Below are positions 48,160-55,866 of a stretch of DNA of 64,000 bases, piece after piece. Source of the DNA: Shimia abyssi. Its GTDB lineage: Bacteria; Pseudomonadota; Alphaproteobacteria; Rhodobacterales; Rhodobacteraceae. Numbering within the stretch: the first letter of the stretch is position 1; every line of letters begins with the position of its first letter. The notes beneath the pieces were generated by a model. That model saw only the letters and a program-made list of their open reading frames with translations, did not search any database and was not told where the DNA came from. The translations under genes were made by a program, and so were the position numbers. The DNA is taken from contig NZ_PYGJ01000013.1 of assembly GCF_003014475.1 (NCBI RefSeq), positions 1 through 64,000 on the forward strand, read 5' to 3'.

Positions 48160-48195
48160 ACAAAAAAAACGACCCGCCTGTTGCTAGGCGGGTCG
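48160..48195 (-). terminator. Rho-independent terminator of argG
   Basis: CGACCCGCCT (48170-48179) pairs with AGGCGGGTCG (48186-48195) around GTTGCT. On the minus strand it is followed by eight T. It ends 33 bases after the argG stop and just before the SCP2 gene. Confidence 0.93.
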
Positions 48196-48227
48196 CTCCA
48201 AATTCTCAACGGTGACGTTGCTTCCGC

Positions 48228-49451
48228 TTACTTCACGCGTTTGTTGCGCATCGCGATCAACTTTAACCGCAGCGCCTGCAATTGGATAAAGCCCGCCGCG
48301 TCCTTTTGATCATAGGCACCTGCGTCCTCTTCAAAGGTTACGTGCTCTTCTGAATACAGCGAGTGATCTGACCAGCGACCAACGGTCGAAACCATACCTT
48401 TGTACAGTTTCACACGCACTGTGCCGGTCACATGCTCTTGGCTCAAATCAATCGCAGCCTGCAACATTTCGCGCTCTGGCGAATACCAAAAGCCATTGTA
48501 AATGGCTTCGGCATATTTCGGCATCAGTTCATCTTTCAGATGCATAGCGCCGCGGTCCATTGTGATCGACTCGATCCCGCGATGCGCTTCCAGCATAATC
48601 GTGCCGCCGGGTGTTTCGTAAATCCCGCGCGACTTCATGCCGACAAAGCGACCCTCCACCAAATCAAGGCGACCAATGCCATGCTTACGACCATATTCGT
48701 TCAGCGCTGTCAGGATCGTCGCCGGGCTCATCGCCTCGCCATTGATGCTGACGGGATCGCCCTTTTCATAACCGATTTCAATATATTCCGGCGTGTCGGG
48801 CGCATCTTCTGGATGCACCGTGCGCTGGAACACATAATCAGGTGCCTGAACGGCCGGATCTTCCAGAACTTTGCCTTCGGATGAGGTGTGCAGTAGGTTC
48901 GCATCAACCGAAAATGGCGCTTCGCCGCGCTTATCCTTGGCGATCGGAATCTGGTTTTGTTCAGCAAAATCGATCAAGCGCGTACGCGACGTCAGATCCC
49001 ACTCACGCCAAGGCGCAATAACCTTGATGTCAGGGTTCAGCGCGTATGCAGCCAGCTCAAACCGCACTTGGTCGTTACCCTTGCCCGTTGCGCCATGCGC
49101 CACGGCATCCGCGCCGGTTTCCTCTGCGATTTCGATCAGTCTTTTTGAGATCAGCGGGCGCGCGATCGACGTCCCCAAGAGGTACAGCCCCTCGTATTGC
49201 GCATTGGCGCGAAACATCGGGAATACGAAATCACGAACAAACTCTTCGCGCACGTCCTCGATATAAATGTTCTCGGGTTTGATCCCCAGCAATTCGGCCT
49301 TTTGACGTGCTGGCTCCAGCTCTTCGCCTTGCCCCAGATCGGCCGTAAAAGTCACGACTTCGCAACCATACTCGGTCTGAAGCCATTTTAGAATGATCGA
49401 GGTATCAAGGCCCCCGGAATAGGCCAGCACTACTTTTTTGGGCGCGGACAT
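48228..49451 (-). CDS. argG: Argininosuccinate synthase
   Basis: Joins citrulline and aspartate to argininosuccinate with ATP in arginine synthesis. It has 407 residues with the ATP-binding [18 protein letters not shown], the citrulline/aspartate block [16 protein letters not shown] and [27 protein letters not shown] chose the ATG at 49451 with GGGGAA upstream; a longer frame adds 17 unlike residues. It is followed by a strong terminator and stands as a single gene. Confidence 0.97.
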   Translation of the reverse strand: MSAPKKVVLAYSGGLDTSIILKWLQTEYGCEVVTFTADLGQGEELEPARQKAELLGIKPENIYIEDVREEFVRDFVFPMFRANAQYEGLYLLGTSIARPLISKRLIEIAEETGADAVAHGATGKGNDQVRFELAAYALNPDIKVIAPWREWDLTSRTRLIDFAEQNQIPIAKDKRGEAPFSVDANLLHTSSEGKVLEDPAVQAPDYVFQRTVHPEDAPDTPEYIEIGYEKGDPVSINGEAMSPATILTALNEYGRKHGIGRLDLVEGRFVGMKSRGIYETPGGTIMLEAHRGIESITMDRGAMHLKDELMPKYAEAIYNGFWYSPEREMLQAAIDLSQEHVTGTVRVKLYKGMVSTVGRWSDHSLYSEEHVTFEEDAGAYDQKDAAGFIQLQALRLKLIAMRNKRVK

Positions 49452-49586
49452 GTCTTGTTCCCCTATACGTGTATCGCAGGCGCGATAGCGGGTTTTACCC
49501 ATTAGGGCAAGGGAGACAGGGTATCGACTTGCAAATGGCTGTCAAAATCGCTTCAGTTCAAGAATATTTCTAAAAAGGGATCTGTT

Positions 49587-50321
49587 ATGGGCTTCAAGCT
49601 CCTCAATCATTCACTGGGCCTTATCTTAGGCAACTTGCCCCAGTCGCTACGCCTGTCTTCTCCGTTGGCGGCACTGCTTTTGATCGCGCTTATTGTCGTG
49701 GGCCCTTCCTATTTCGTCCAAGAAACATCTCCAGAAGCGGCAACTCAGGTTTCAGGACAGTCTGTTCTGCTGAACTTGTTGGTAGCAATTGCCACTTTGT
49801 GGGTCGCCGTCGCCTGGCATCGCTTTGTCCTCTTAGAGGAATACCCCAGTGGTGTCGTACCCGCCTTTCATGGCGGTCGCATCCTTGCCTACTTCGGATA
49901 TGGCCTACTTCTCGCTCTCATAATTGCACTTACGGCGGGAGTGATCGGAGCCATTGTAGGATTTGCCCTTGTCTGGGCACCCATTCTCATGATTGCGGGT
50001 CTGGCTGTTGTTGCCATCGGCGCAAGCTGGGCATTTTATCGCTTGTCGCCTGTCTTGCCATCGGCGGCCATCGGCAACAGCATGAAACTCAAGGAAGCTT
50101 GGGAGGCAACCAAGCCGCTGTCCGGCGCAATCCTCGGTGCTATGGTGATCTATGTCGTTGCAATCTTTGTTCTAATGTTCGTAGGTGCTCTTATTGGCGG
50201 GTTCATTCCAATTTTGGGGGGCGTTTTGTTGCTGTTTGCAAACTGGTTCTACATCCTCCTCGGCATCAGCTTCCTGACAACGCTTTATGGCGTTGCGATT
50301 GAGGGACGTACAATCGACTGA
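49587..50321 (+). CDS. Integral membrane protein of unknown function
   Basis: A 244-residue inner-membrane protein with about five or six helices (near 22-40, 63-78, 107-145, 183-205, 205-235). It is rich in Leu, Ile, Val, Ala and Gly, with a short loop WHRFVLLEEYPSGVVPAFHGGRIL after the second helix. No known transport or catalytic motif is visible; it resembles uncharacterised membrane proteins common in Rhodobacterales. AAAAAGGGA lies before the ATG. It faces the Hpt gene tail to tail. Confidence 0.75.
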   Translation: MGFKLLNHSLGLILGNLPQSLRLSSPLAALLLIALIVVGPSYFVQETSPEAATQVSGQSVLLNLLVAIATLWVAVAWHRFVLLEEYPSGVVPAFHGGRILAYFGYGLLLALIIALTAGVIGAIVGFALVWAPILMIAGLAVVAIGASWAFYRLSPVLPSAAIGNSMKLKEAWEATKPLSGAILGAMVIYVVAIFVLMFVGALIGGFIPILGGVLLLFANWFYILLGISFLTTLYGVAIEGRTID

Positions 50322-50351
50322 ACCTTCCACAATCCGGCGGCGCGGATCATG

Positions 50352-50675
50352 TTACCGCGCCGCTGTTTTTAGCTGAAACTCAGTTTTTGACTCCGCAAAT
50401 GACTGCAATATTTTCGGCAGATCCACCGTCTCTGCCTTGCCGCTGGCAGAGGCCACTTCTCCTGCCTGACACAGCGTCGAAAACGCCTGAAACCCAAGGT
50501 TCAGCGCGCTTCCCTTCAAGAAGTGCAGATCCGCTTCCAGCGCGCCCAAATCGGGTGCGTTCTTTAGCTTATCGATGACCTCTTCCACCTCTTCGAGAAA
50601 CAGCTCGACCACCTCGTCGAAATCTTCTTCCCCGATTTCGTCCTTAAGCTCCTGAACACGAACCCAGCTTATCAC
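50352..50675 (-). CDS. Histidine phosphotransfer (Hpt) domain protein
   Basis: A 107-residue single-domain phosphotransfer protein, a relay between a hybrid kinase and a response regulator. The phospho-acceptor histidine is in EADLHFLKGSALNLGFQAFSTLCQ, the family pattern H-x-x-K-G-S-A-x-x-x-G. The start is a GTG with AAGGAG 6 bases upstream; the frame is open another 16 codons but without a good site. It is divergent from the receiver-phosphatase gene, which makes that protein the likely partner. Confidence 0.87.
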   Translation of the reverse strand: MISWVRVQELKDEIGEEDFDEVVELFLEEVEEVIDKLKNAPDLGALEADLHFLKGSALNLGFQAFSTLCQAGEVASASGKAETVDLPKILQSFAESKTEFQLKTAAR

Positions 50676-50716
50676 AGTATTCTCCTTCGCCTCTGCGCGA
50701 GACTGGCGGGTTTTCG

Positions 50717-50780
50717 TTAACAAAGTCTGGATGTCTTGGATTTGAATAATCTCAATTTTACGTTTGACACACCGTTAACA
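50717..50780. promoter_or_regulatory. Two GTTAACA half-sites between hpt and the receiver-phosphatase gene
   Basis: CGTTAACA occurs at 50715-50722 and 50773-50780, 58 bases apart in the divergent promoter region. TTAAC is the core of a CtrA half-site, and the orthologous phosphatase system is linked to CtrA in Rhodobacter. The spacing does not give a full TTAA-N7-TTAA box, so binding is only a possibility. Confidence 0.3.
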
Positions 50781-50836
50781 GGCTGGGCGATACACACGAA
50801 TGGGACACTCATTGAAAGTTAAAAAAGGTACTACTC

Positions 50837-52114
50837 TTGCAACCGTCTCCAGCTCCGGTCACCACTCCGACCCCGGAACAGGGTGCAAAAACAGGCGCGG
50901 TTCAGCGCGTGTTGCTGGTTGACGATTCGCGCGTCCAGCGCCGAATTCTAAGCGTGTCGTTGAAACGTGATGGGTATGAGGTGATTGAGGCGTCTTCCGG
51001 CCAGGAGGCGTTGGAGATTTGCCAATCGGAATTGCCCGACTTGATCCTGTCTGATTGGGTGATGCCGGAAATGGATGGTTTGGAGTTTTGTCGCGAGTTC
51101 CGAAAACTCCCGGATGACAAATATGGCTATTTCATCCTTCTTACATCCAAGAGCGAAAAGGCGGATGTTGCCCAAGGGTACGATGCCGGTGCCGATGATT
51201 TTCTAACCAAGCCGGTCAATGCATATGAATTGCGATCGCGCATCAGCGCGGGGGAACGCATCCTTCGTATGCAAAGAGAGCTGACTGAGAAGAACCGTGT
51301 CATCTCCGATACACTTGATGAACTTCAAAGAGTCTATGACTCCCTTGATATGGATCTGATTGAGGCAAAAAAGCTCCAGCAATCCCTTGTTCCCGATCGG
51401 TTCCGCGATTTTGGTTCTGCTGCCGTTTCGCTTCTATTGCAATCTTCCGGTCACGTTGGTGGTGATCTTGTCGGGCATTACAAAATCAGCGACACGCGCA
51501 TTGGGCTGTTCTCCATCGACGTGTCCGGTCACGGCATCAGCTCCGCACTCATAACAGCGCGCCTTGCGGGTTATCTGTCTTCGTCCTCTCCTGAACAAAA
51601 TGTCGCGATGCAGGTGCTTGCCGATGGTTCACATATCCATTTGCAACCACGCGAGGTAATCGCTCGACTGAACGAAATTACCCTAGGCGAGATGGAGACT
51701 GAGCACTATTTCACTATGCTCCTCGCGGATGTAGACCTCGAAACAGGTCACGTCGTAATGTCCCAAGCCGGTCACCCGCACCCGGTGATCCAACGGTCTG
51801 ATGGTACGTTAGAGCAAGACGGCCCCGGTGGCTTGCCTGTCGGTTTGATTGAAGGGGCCGAGTTTTCCCAATTTGAGTTTACACTGGCTCCCGGCGATCG
51901 GTTGTTCATGCTGTCTGATGGTGTGACCGAATGCCCTGACGACAAAAGTGGAATGCTTGGCGAGGAGGGGCTTGAAAACCTGATTGCCGATTTTGTTGGT
52001 CACGACGTGGAAAGCACTCTGCAATCGCTTGTCTGGCAACTGGATGAATTCAGTGGTGGCGCCGGGTTCCCAGATGATATCTCCGGTATACTGTTCGAAT
52101 TCCGCGGTGCTTAG
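50837..52114 (+). CDS. Response regulator with PP2C (SpoIIE/RsbU) phosphatase, RbaY-like
   Basis: A 425-residue two-domain protein. Residues about 22-140 are a receiver (LLVDDSRVQRRIL, D in LILSDWVMPEMDG, K in FLTKPVNAYE), then a coiled coil (about 145-180), then a PP2C phosphatase with VGGDLVGHYKISDTRIGLFSIDVSGHGISSALI, GLPVGLIEG and FMLSDGVTEC. Such proteins dephosphorylate an anti-anti-sigma factor to start partner switching. The layout matches RbaY of Rhodobacter capsulatus, which acts with RbaV/RbaW on gene transfer agent production; that homology is inference. The start is a TTG with AAGG upstream. Confidence 0.88.
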   Translation: MQPSPAPVTTPTPEQGAKTGAVQRVLLVDDSRVQRRILSVSLKRDGYEVIEASSGQEALEICQSELPDLILSDWVMPEMDGLEFCREFRKLPDDKYGYFILLTSKSEKADVAQGYDAGADDFLTKPVNAYELRSRISAGERILRMQRELTEKNRVISDTLDELQRVYDSLDMDLIEAKKLQQSLVPDRFRDFGSAAVSLLLQSSGHVGGDLVGHYKISDTRIGLFSIDVSGHGISSALITARLAGYLSSSSPEQNVAMQVLADGSHIHLQPREVIARLNEITLGEMETEHYFTMLLADVDLETGHVVMSQAGHPHPVIQRSDGTLEQDGPGGLPVGLIEGAEFSQFEFTLAPGDRLFMLSDGVTECPDDKSGMLGEEGLENLIADFVGHDVESTLQSLVWQLDEFSGGAGFPDDISGILFEFRGA

Positions 52115-52560
52115 CGCAGGAACTGTTCGGCAAAAAATCGATCCCCGGAATTGGCCAATAACCCCAATGCCGCATCAACTGAAACCCAATGTGCTGTGTG
52201 TCCGTTTTCGGTTGGTGGGCCAACCCTATGCGCTGGGCGTGCAACATAGATAGAGCACAGCTTTTCCGCCCACATGTCATACTCCGGCATAAACGTGAAA
52301 CGCCGATATGCCCCAACACGCCGCGCGCGTCCCATGGTCCAGCCGGTCTCTTCCAGAACCTCTCTATGCAAGGCGGATACCGGCGACTCGCCCGGATCAA
52401 TGCCGCCCCCTGGCAATTGAAATTCATCATCCGGCGCAGCTTGATAGGTGATCAACATACGATCACCGCGCAATCCTGTCTGCAACAGCACCGCATATGC
52501 CCCGGGCCGCAATTTGTACGTTTGATCCTGCCTTGGTGGCTCTCCGAACCTTGCAATCAT
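52111..52560 (-). CDS. Nudix hydrolase
   Basis: A 149-residue Nudix enzyme that cleaves a nucleoside diphosphate linked to another group. The Nudix box is intact: GGGIDPGESPVSALHREVLEETGW. The N-terminal part (RPGAYAVLLQTGLRGDRMLITYQ) and DEFQLPGG are typical. I chose the ATG at 52560; an upstream frame overlaps hslO. Its 3' end overlaps the convergent phosphatase gene by 4 bases. Substrate unknown. Confidence 0.88.
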   Translation of the reverse strand: MIARFGEPPRQDQTYKLRPGAYAVLLQTGLRGDRMLITYQAAPDDEFQLPGGGIDPGESPVSALHREVLEETGWTMGRARRVGAYRRFTFMPEYDMWAEKLCSIYVARPAHRVGPPTENGHTAHWVSVDAALGLLANSGDRFFAEQFLR

Positions 52561-52638
52561 ACGTTTGCCCCCTATTTGATGGCCTTGCCGCTCATTTATT
52601 GTCGCGGTATGGCAAGGTAAGGCCGATAAGGAAACCCC

Positions 52639-53631
52639 ATGACACTTGGAACTCAAATCGCCTGGGACGACACAGTGCTGCCGTTCCAGTTGGACAATTC
52701 AGATATGCGCGGGCGGGTCGCCCGTCTTGATGGCGCGCTCTCAGGTGTGCTGAAACAGCACGACTACCCCGAGCAGGTCGAAGCGCTTGTTGCCGAAATG
52801 GCGTTGCTGACCGCATTGATCGGGCAAACGATCAAATTGCGCTGGAAGCTCTCGCTGCAAGTGCAAACCAACGGCCCTGTACGCATGATCGCAACCGATT
52901 ATTACGGCCCGACAGAAGAGGGCGAGCCCGCGCGTATTCGTGCCTATGCTAGCTTTGATCCCGATCGTTTGACGGATGACGCACCTTTCGAACAACTCGG
53001 AAAAGGGTATTTCGCGGTGTTGATTGATCAGGGCAATGGAACAAAACCCTATCAGGGTATTTCCGGCCTCACGGGCGGCTCGCTCCAGGCATCAGCAGAA
53101 GCATATTTCGCTCAATCCGAACAGCTCGCGACACGGTTCTCACTCCGCTTTGGAAAATCCACTGAACCGGGGGTGCCTGAGCATTGGCGTGCGGGCGGCG
53201 TGATGTTGCAGCACATGCCCAAAGCTTCACCCCACGTGACGGGCGAGGGCGGTAGCGGCGAAGGCGGCATCTTGTTGGCCGAGGACGTGTTAAGCGAAGA
53301 TGATTCCGAAAACTGGAACCGCGTGAACATATTGCTCGACTCGGTCGAATATCTGGAAATGATCGGCCCCAATGTCGCGCCAACAGATCTGCTGGTGCGC
53401 CTGTTCCACGAAGAACAGCCACGCGTCTATGACGCGCAGCCGGTTAAATTCGGCTGCACTTGCTCTGAAGAGCGTGTTCGTCAAAGCTTGTCGATCTACT
53501 CGGCCAAGGACATCGAGCACATGACTACAGACGAAGGGCGCGTCACCGCAGACTGTCAGTTCTGCGGCTCACACTATGACCTTGATCCAGCCACCGTGGG
53601 CAAGGACGCCCCCGGAGCGACGAGTGGCTGA
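52639..53631 (+). CDS. hslO: Redox-regulated chaperone Hsp33
   Basis: Holdase switched on by oxidation together with heat. It has 330 residues: an N-terminal substrate domain (GQTIKLRWKLSLQVQTNGPVRMI), a linker and a C-terminal zinc switch with cysteines in FGCTCSEERV and ADCQFCGSHY, the C-x-C...C-x-x-C set. The ATG at 52639 has AAGGAA upstream. It is divergent from the Nudix gene, and its stop overlaps the following Nudix gene's GTG. Confidence 0.96.
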   Translation: MTLGTQIAWDDTVLPFQLDNSDMRGRVARLDGALSGVLKQHDYPEQVEALVAEMALLTALIGQTIKLRWKLSLQVQTNGPVRMIATDYYGPTEEGEPARIRAYASFDPDRLTDDAPFEQLGKGYFAVLIDQGNGTKPYQGISGLTGGSLQASAEAYFAQSEQLATRFSLRFGKSTEPGVPEHWRAGGVMLQHMPKASPHVTGEGGSGEGGILLAEDVLSEDDSENWNRVNILLDSVEYLEMIGPNVAPTDLLVRLFHEEQPRVYDAQPVKFGCTCSEERVRQSLSIYSAKDIEHMTTDEGRVTADCQFCGSHYDLDPATVGKDAPGATSG

Positions 53632-54223
53632 TCCATTTTTAGCACTCGAGCGCGCCTTGACGCGGCAAACGGGAACGTCCTCTGATTTCGACCTAAACCC
53701 GGATGTCGTAATGCCCGAGGGGCGCAAGTTGCGCCCCGCTGGTGTGCTGGTGCCAATCCAAATGCTCGGTGACGTGCCGCATGTCATCCTGACTAAGCGA
53801 AGCTCTCACTTAAAACACCATCCCGGCCAAATCGCGTTTCCGGGTGGCAAACAGGACAAAGACGATGCGGATGTGATTGCCGCCGCGCTGCGCGAGGCGC
53901 GCGAGGAAATTGGCCTGCCGACCGAACTTGTCGACGTAATCGGTACACTCCCGACACATGAAACCGTCACCAGTTTTTCCATGACGCCCGTTTTGGGCCG
54001 GGTCAGAGACGTATTTGACGTCAATCCCGAGCCGGGAGAGGTCGAAGAGGTATTTTCTGTACCGCTGTCTCACGTAACGAATCCGGCATTCTTTTCGATA
54101 CAATCCCGTCGTTGGCAGGGCCGCCGTAGATATTACTACACTGTGCCCTTCGGCCCTTATTACATTTGGGGTGCCACCGCGCGCATCTTGCGCGGTCTGG
54201 CTGAACGGGTGCACACCCAATGA
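53624..54223 (+). CDS. CoA pyrophosphatase (NudL-type Nudix)
   Basis: A 199-residue Nudix hydrolase of the coenzyme A type. It has the CoA-specific block LTKRSSHLKHHPGQIAFPGG directly before the Nudix box GGKQDKDDADVIAAALREAREEIGL. The GTG at 53624 overlaps the hslO stop (8 bases) and gives the usual length; a longer frame adds 16 unlike residues. It ends overlapping the cca ATG (4 bases), so hslO, this gene and cca form one coupled run. Confidence 0.9.
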   Translation: MADPFLALERALTRQTGTSSDFDLNPDVVMPEGRKLRPAGVLVPIQMLGDVPHVILTKRSSHLKHHPGQIAFPGGKQDKDDADVIAAALREAREEIGLPTELVDVIGTLPTHETVTSFSMTPVLGRVRDVFDVNPEPGEVEEVFSVPLSHVTNPAFFSIQSRRWQGRRRYYYTVPFGPYYIWGATARILRGLAERVHTQ

Positions 54224-55380
54224 AGATTAACGGGGACTGGTTGACCAAACCCGCGACACAGCATGTCTGCGCGATGTTGACCCTCGCTGGTCATCAGGCG
54301 TTTTTTGTCGGCGGTTGTGTGCGTAATGCACTGCTTGGTGCACCGGTGAATGACATCGACATTTCAACGGATGCCCTGCCAGCCGAAGTGATTTCGCTTG
54401 CCAAGTCTGCTGGCCTTAACGCCATTCCTACTGGAATTGATCACGGCACAGTCACTGTCGTGTCTGGCGGCATCCCGCACGAAATTACGACATTTCGCAA
54501 AGACGTAGAAACAGACGGGCGCCGCGCCGTTGTTGCATTCTCCAAAAACGTCAAAGACGACGCGCGCCGCCGCGACTTCACGATGAATGCCCTTTATGCA
54601 GATGCAGACGGTCTGGTTTTGGACCCATTGGGTGGCATGGCCGACCTTGAAATGCGCCATGTACGTTTTATCGACGACGCCAATCAGCGCATCCGCGAAG
54701 ACTATCTCCGCATCCTGCGCTATTTTCGGTTCCACGCTTTTTACGGTGATCCAGAAAGCGGCATGGATGCAGATGCATTGTCTGCGATTGCGAATAACAT
54801 CGACGGCCTATCCGGTTTGTCCCGCGAACGTATCGGCTATGAAGTCCTCCGATTGCTTGGCGCACCCGATCCTGCGCCCGCTGTGGCCGCGATGCGCAGC
54901 GTTGGCGCGCTGGGCGCAGTATTGACCGGGACCGATGACAGGGCTCTTGCACCGCTTATACATATCGAGGGCATTCTTGAGCTAGAACCCGACCCAATGC
55001 GCCGCCTAGCTGCCATTGGCGGAGAGGACGTGCCAACAGCGCTACGGTTGTCCAGGAAGCAAACGCATTCTTTTGTGACAATGCGTGACGCAATAGGTGT
55101 TATGCAAAGCCCGGCCGCGCTGGGCTATCGACATGGCTCAAACCTCGCTCTGTCTATCGCAGCTCTGCAAGCAGCAGTACTGGAAGCGTCCTTGCTGCCA
55201 GATCTGCGCAAGGACATAGAAAGCGGAGCGCGCGCCATCTTTCCGATCAAGCCCGTCGATCTGATGCCCACATTGCAGGGCCCTGCACTCGGCGCGGCGC
55301 TCAAAGATCTTGAAGCGATTTGGATCGCTTCCAGTTTCTCACTCGACCGCGCAGCACTTTTGGCCAGCCTTAAGACCTGA
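54220..55380 (+). CDS. cca: CCA tRNA nucleotidyltransferase / poly(A) polymerase family
   Basis: Adds or repairs the 3' CCA end of tRNA. It has 386 residues with the nucleotidyltransferase motif FFVGGCVRNALLGAPVNDIDISTDA, the specificity segments TTFRKDVETDGRRAVVAF and RRRDFTMNALYADADGLVLDPLGG, and RIREDYLRILRYFRFHAFYG. The poly(A) polymerase and CCA enzymes share this fold; in Rhodobacterales this is the CCA-adding copy. It is followed by an unusual structured intergenic region. Confidence 0.93.
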   Translation: MKINGDWLTKPATQHVCAMLTLAGHQAFFVGGCVRNALLGAPVNDIDISTDALPAEVISLAKSAGLNAIPTGIDHGTVTVVSGGIPHEITTFRKDVETDGRRAVVAFSKNVKDDARRRDFTMNALYADADGLVLDPLGGMADLEMRHVRFIDDANQRIREDYLRILRYFRFHAFYGDPESGMDADALSAIANNIDGLSGLSRERIGYEVLRLLGAPDPAPAVAAMRSVGALGAVLTGTDDRALAPLIHIEGILELEPDPMRRLAAIGGEDVPTALRLSRKQTHSFVTMRDAIGVMQSPAALGYRHGSNLALSIAALQAAVLEASLLPDLRKDIESGARAIFPIKPVDLMPTLQGPALGAALKDLEAIWIASSFSLDRAALLASLKT

Positions 55381-55570
55381 TCCGCTCCCGGCGTGCTCCC
55401 GTCCATCCCAACCACAGCAAGCCGTGGCTTGGATTGTTGGGCCCGGCGGCGCGCGCCGCTGGCCGCGCGGCGGCCGCCGACTCACGCCGAACCAGCGCCA
55501 GATCAATCAACAATTTGATAATCTATTGTTGTTCAGTTCCAACTCTTAATGTCGGGGTTTGGAAAAACAG

Positions 55571-55643
55571 CACCGACGCAATACCGACGTAATACCGACG
55601 CGCTGCCGACGTGGCATATCCCTAAGAATTGGGCGTTAACCAA
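55571..55643. repeat. Four 11-bp direct repeats followed by GTTAACCA (copy 2)
   Basis: CACCGAC (55571-55577), TACCGAC (55582-55588), TACCGAC (55593-55599) and TGCCGAC (55604-55610) are each 11 bases apart. GTTAACCA follows at 55635-55642, preceded by AATTGGGC. The layout is the same as copy 1 at 5402-5478 (28 against 25 bases between the last repeat and GTTAACC). Each copy is preceded by an A-rich run (AAAA or AAAAA). The function is unknown. Confidence 0.75.
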
Positions 55644-55767
55644 TGATTCGGCATAGGCGCCGACATAGAATGCTTGGAGTACTTAACAAAATCTTCATTC
55701 CACACCGATTGACAGGCTACGTTGTCTGCGGCAACCTGCCCGTGCACGACAACATGGAGGGTGCAAA

Positions 55768-55794
55768 ATGTATCGCGGGATTTGGTTCACCTAA
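55768..55794 (+). CDS. Possible 8-codon leader peptide upstream of the ABC transporter
   Basis: ATG with GGAGG seven bases upstream encodes M-Y-R-G-I-W-F-T and a TAA. It ends 72 bases before the ABC transporter ATG and is followed by a hairpin, GGCGAGCC-GGCT-GGCTTGCC (about 55811-55830). The ribosome site is one of the best in the window, while the transporter gene has none, which hints at a translated leader that controls the downstream gene. Speculative; it could be chance. Confidence 0.25.
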   Translation: MYRGIWFT

Positions 55795-55866
55795 ACCCAT
55801 CCGACCGCGCTGGCGAGCCGGCTGGCTTGCCGACACCATTTTGTTCCTTTTTCTTCTGGTATCTCC

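Larger units (their letters stand above)
55381..55866. other. Structured gene-free region between cca and the ABC transporter
   Basis: No gene of normal size is supported in these 486 bases. They hold a very GC-rich block with perfect palindromes GCGGCGCGCGCCGC (55446-55459) and CGGCGGCCGCCG (55468-55479). An AT-rich hairpin follows, CAACAAT (55508-55514) with ATTGTTG (55525-55531). Then come the second 11-bp repeat element (55571-55643), a micro-ORF with a strong ribosome site (55768-55794) and a hairpin just after it (about 55811-55830). The ABC transporter ATG has no visible Shine-Dalgarno. Confidence 0.6.
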
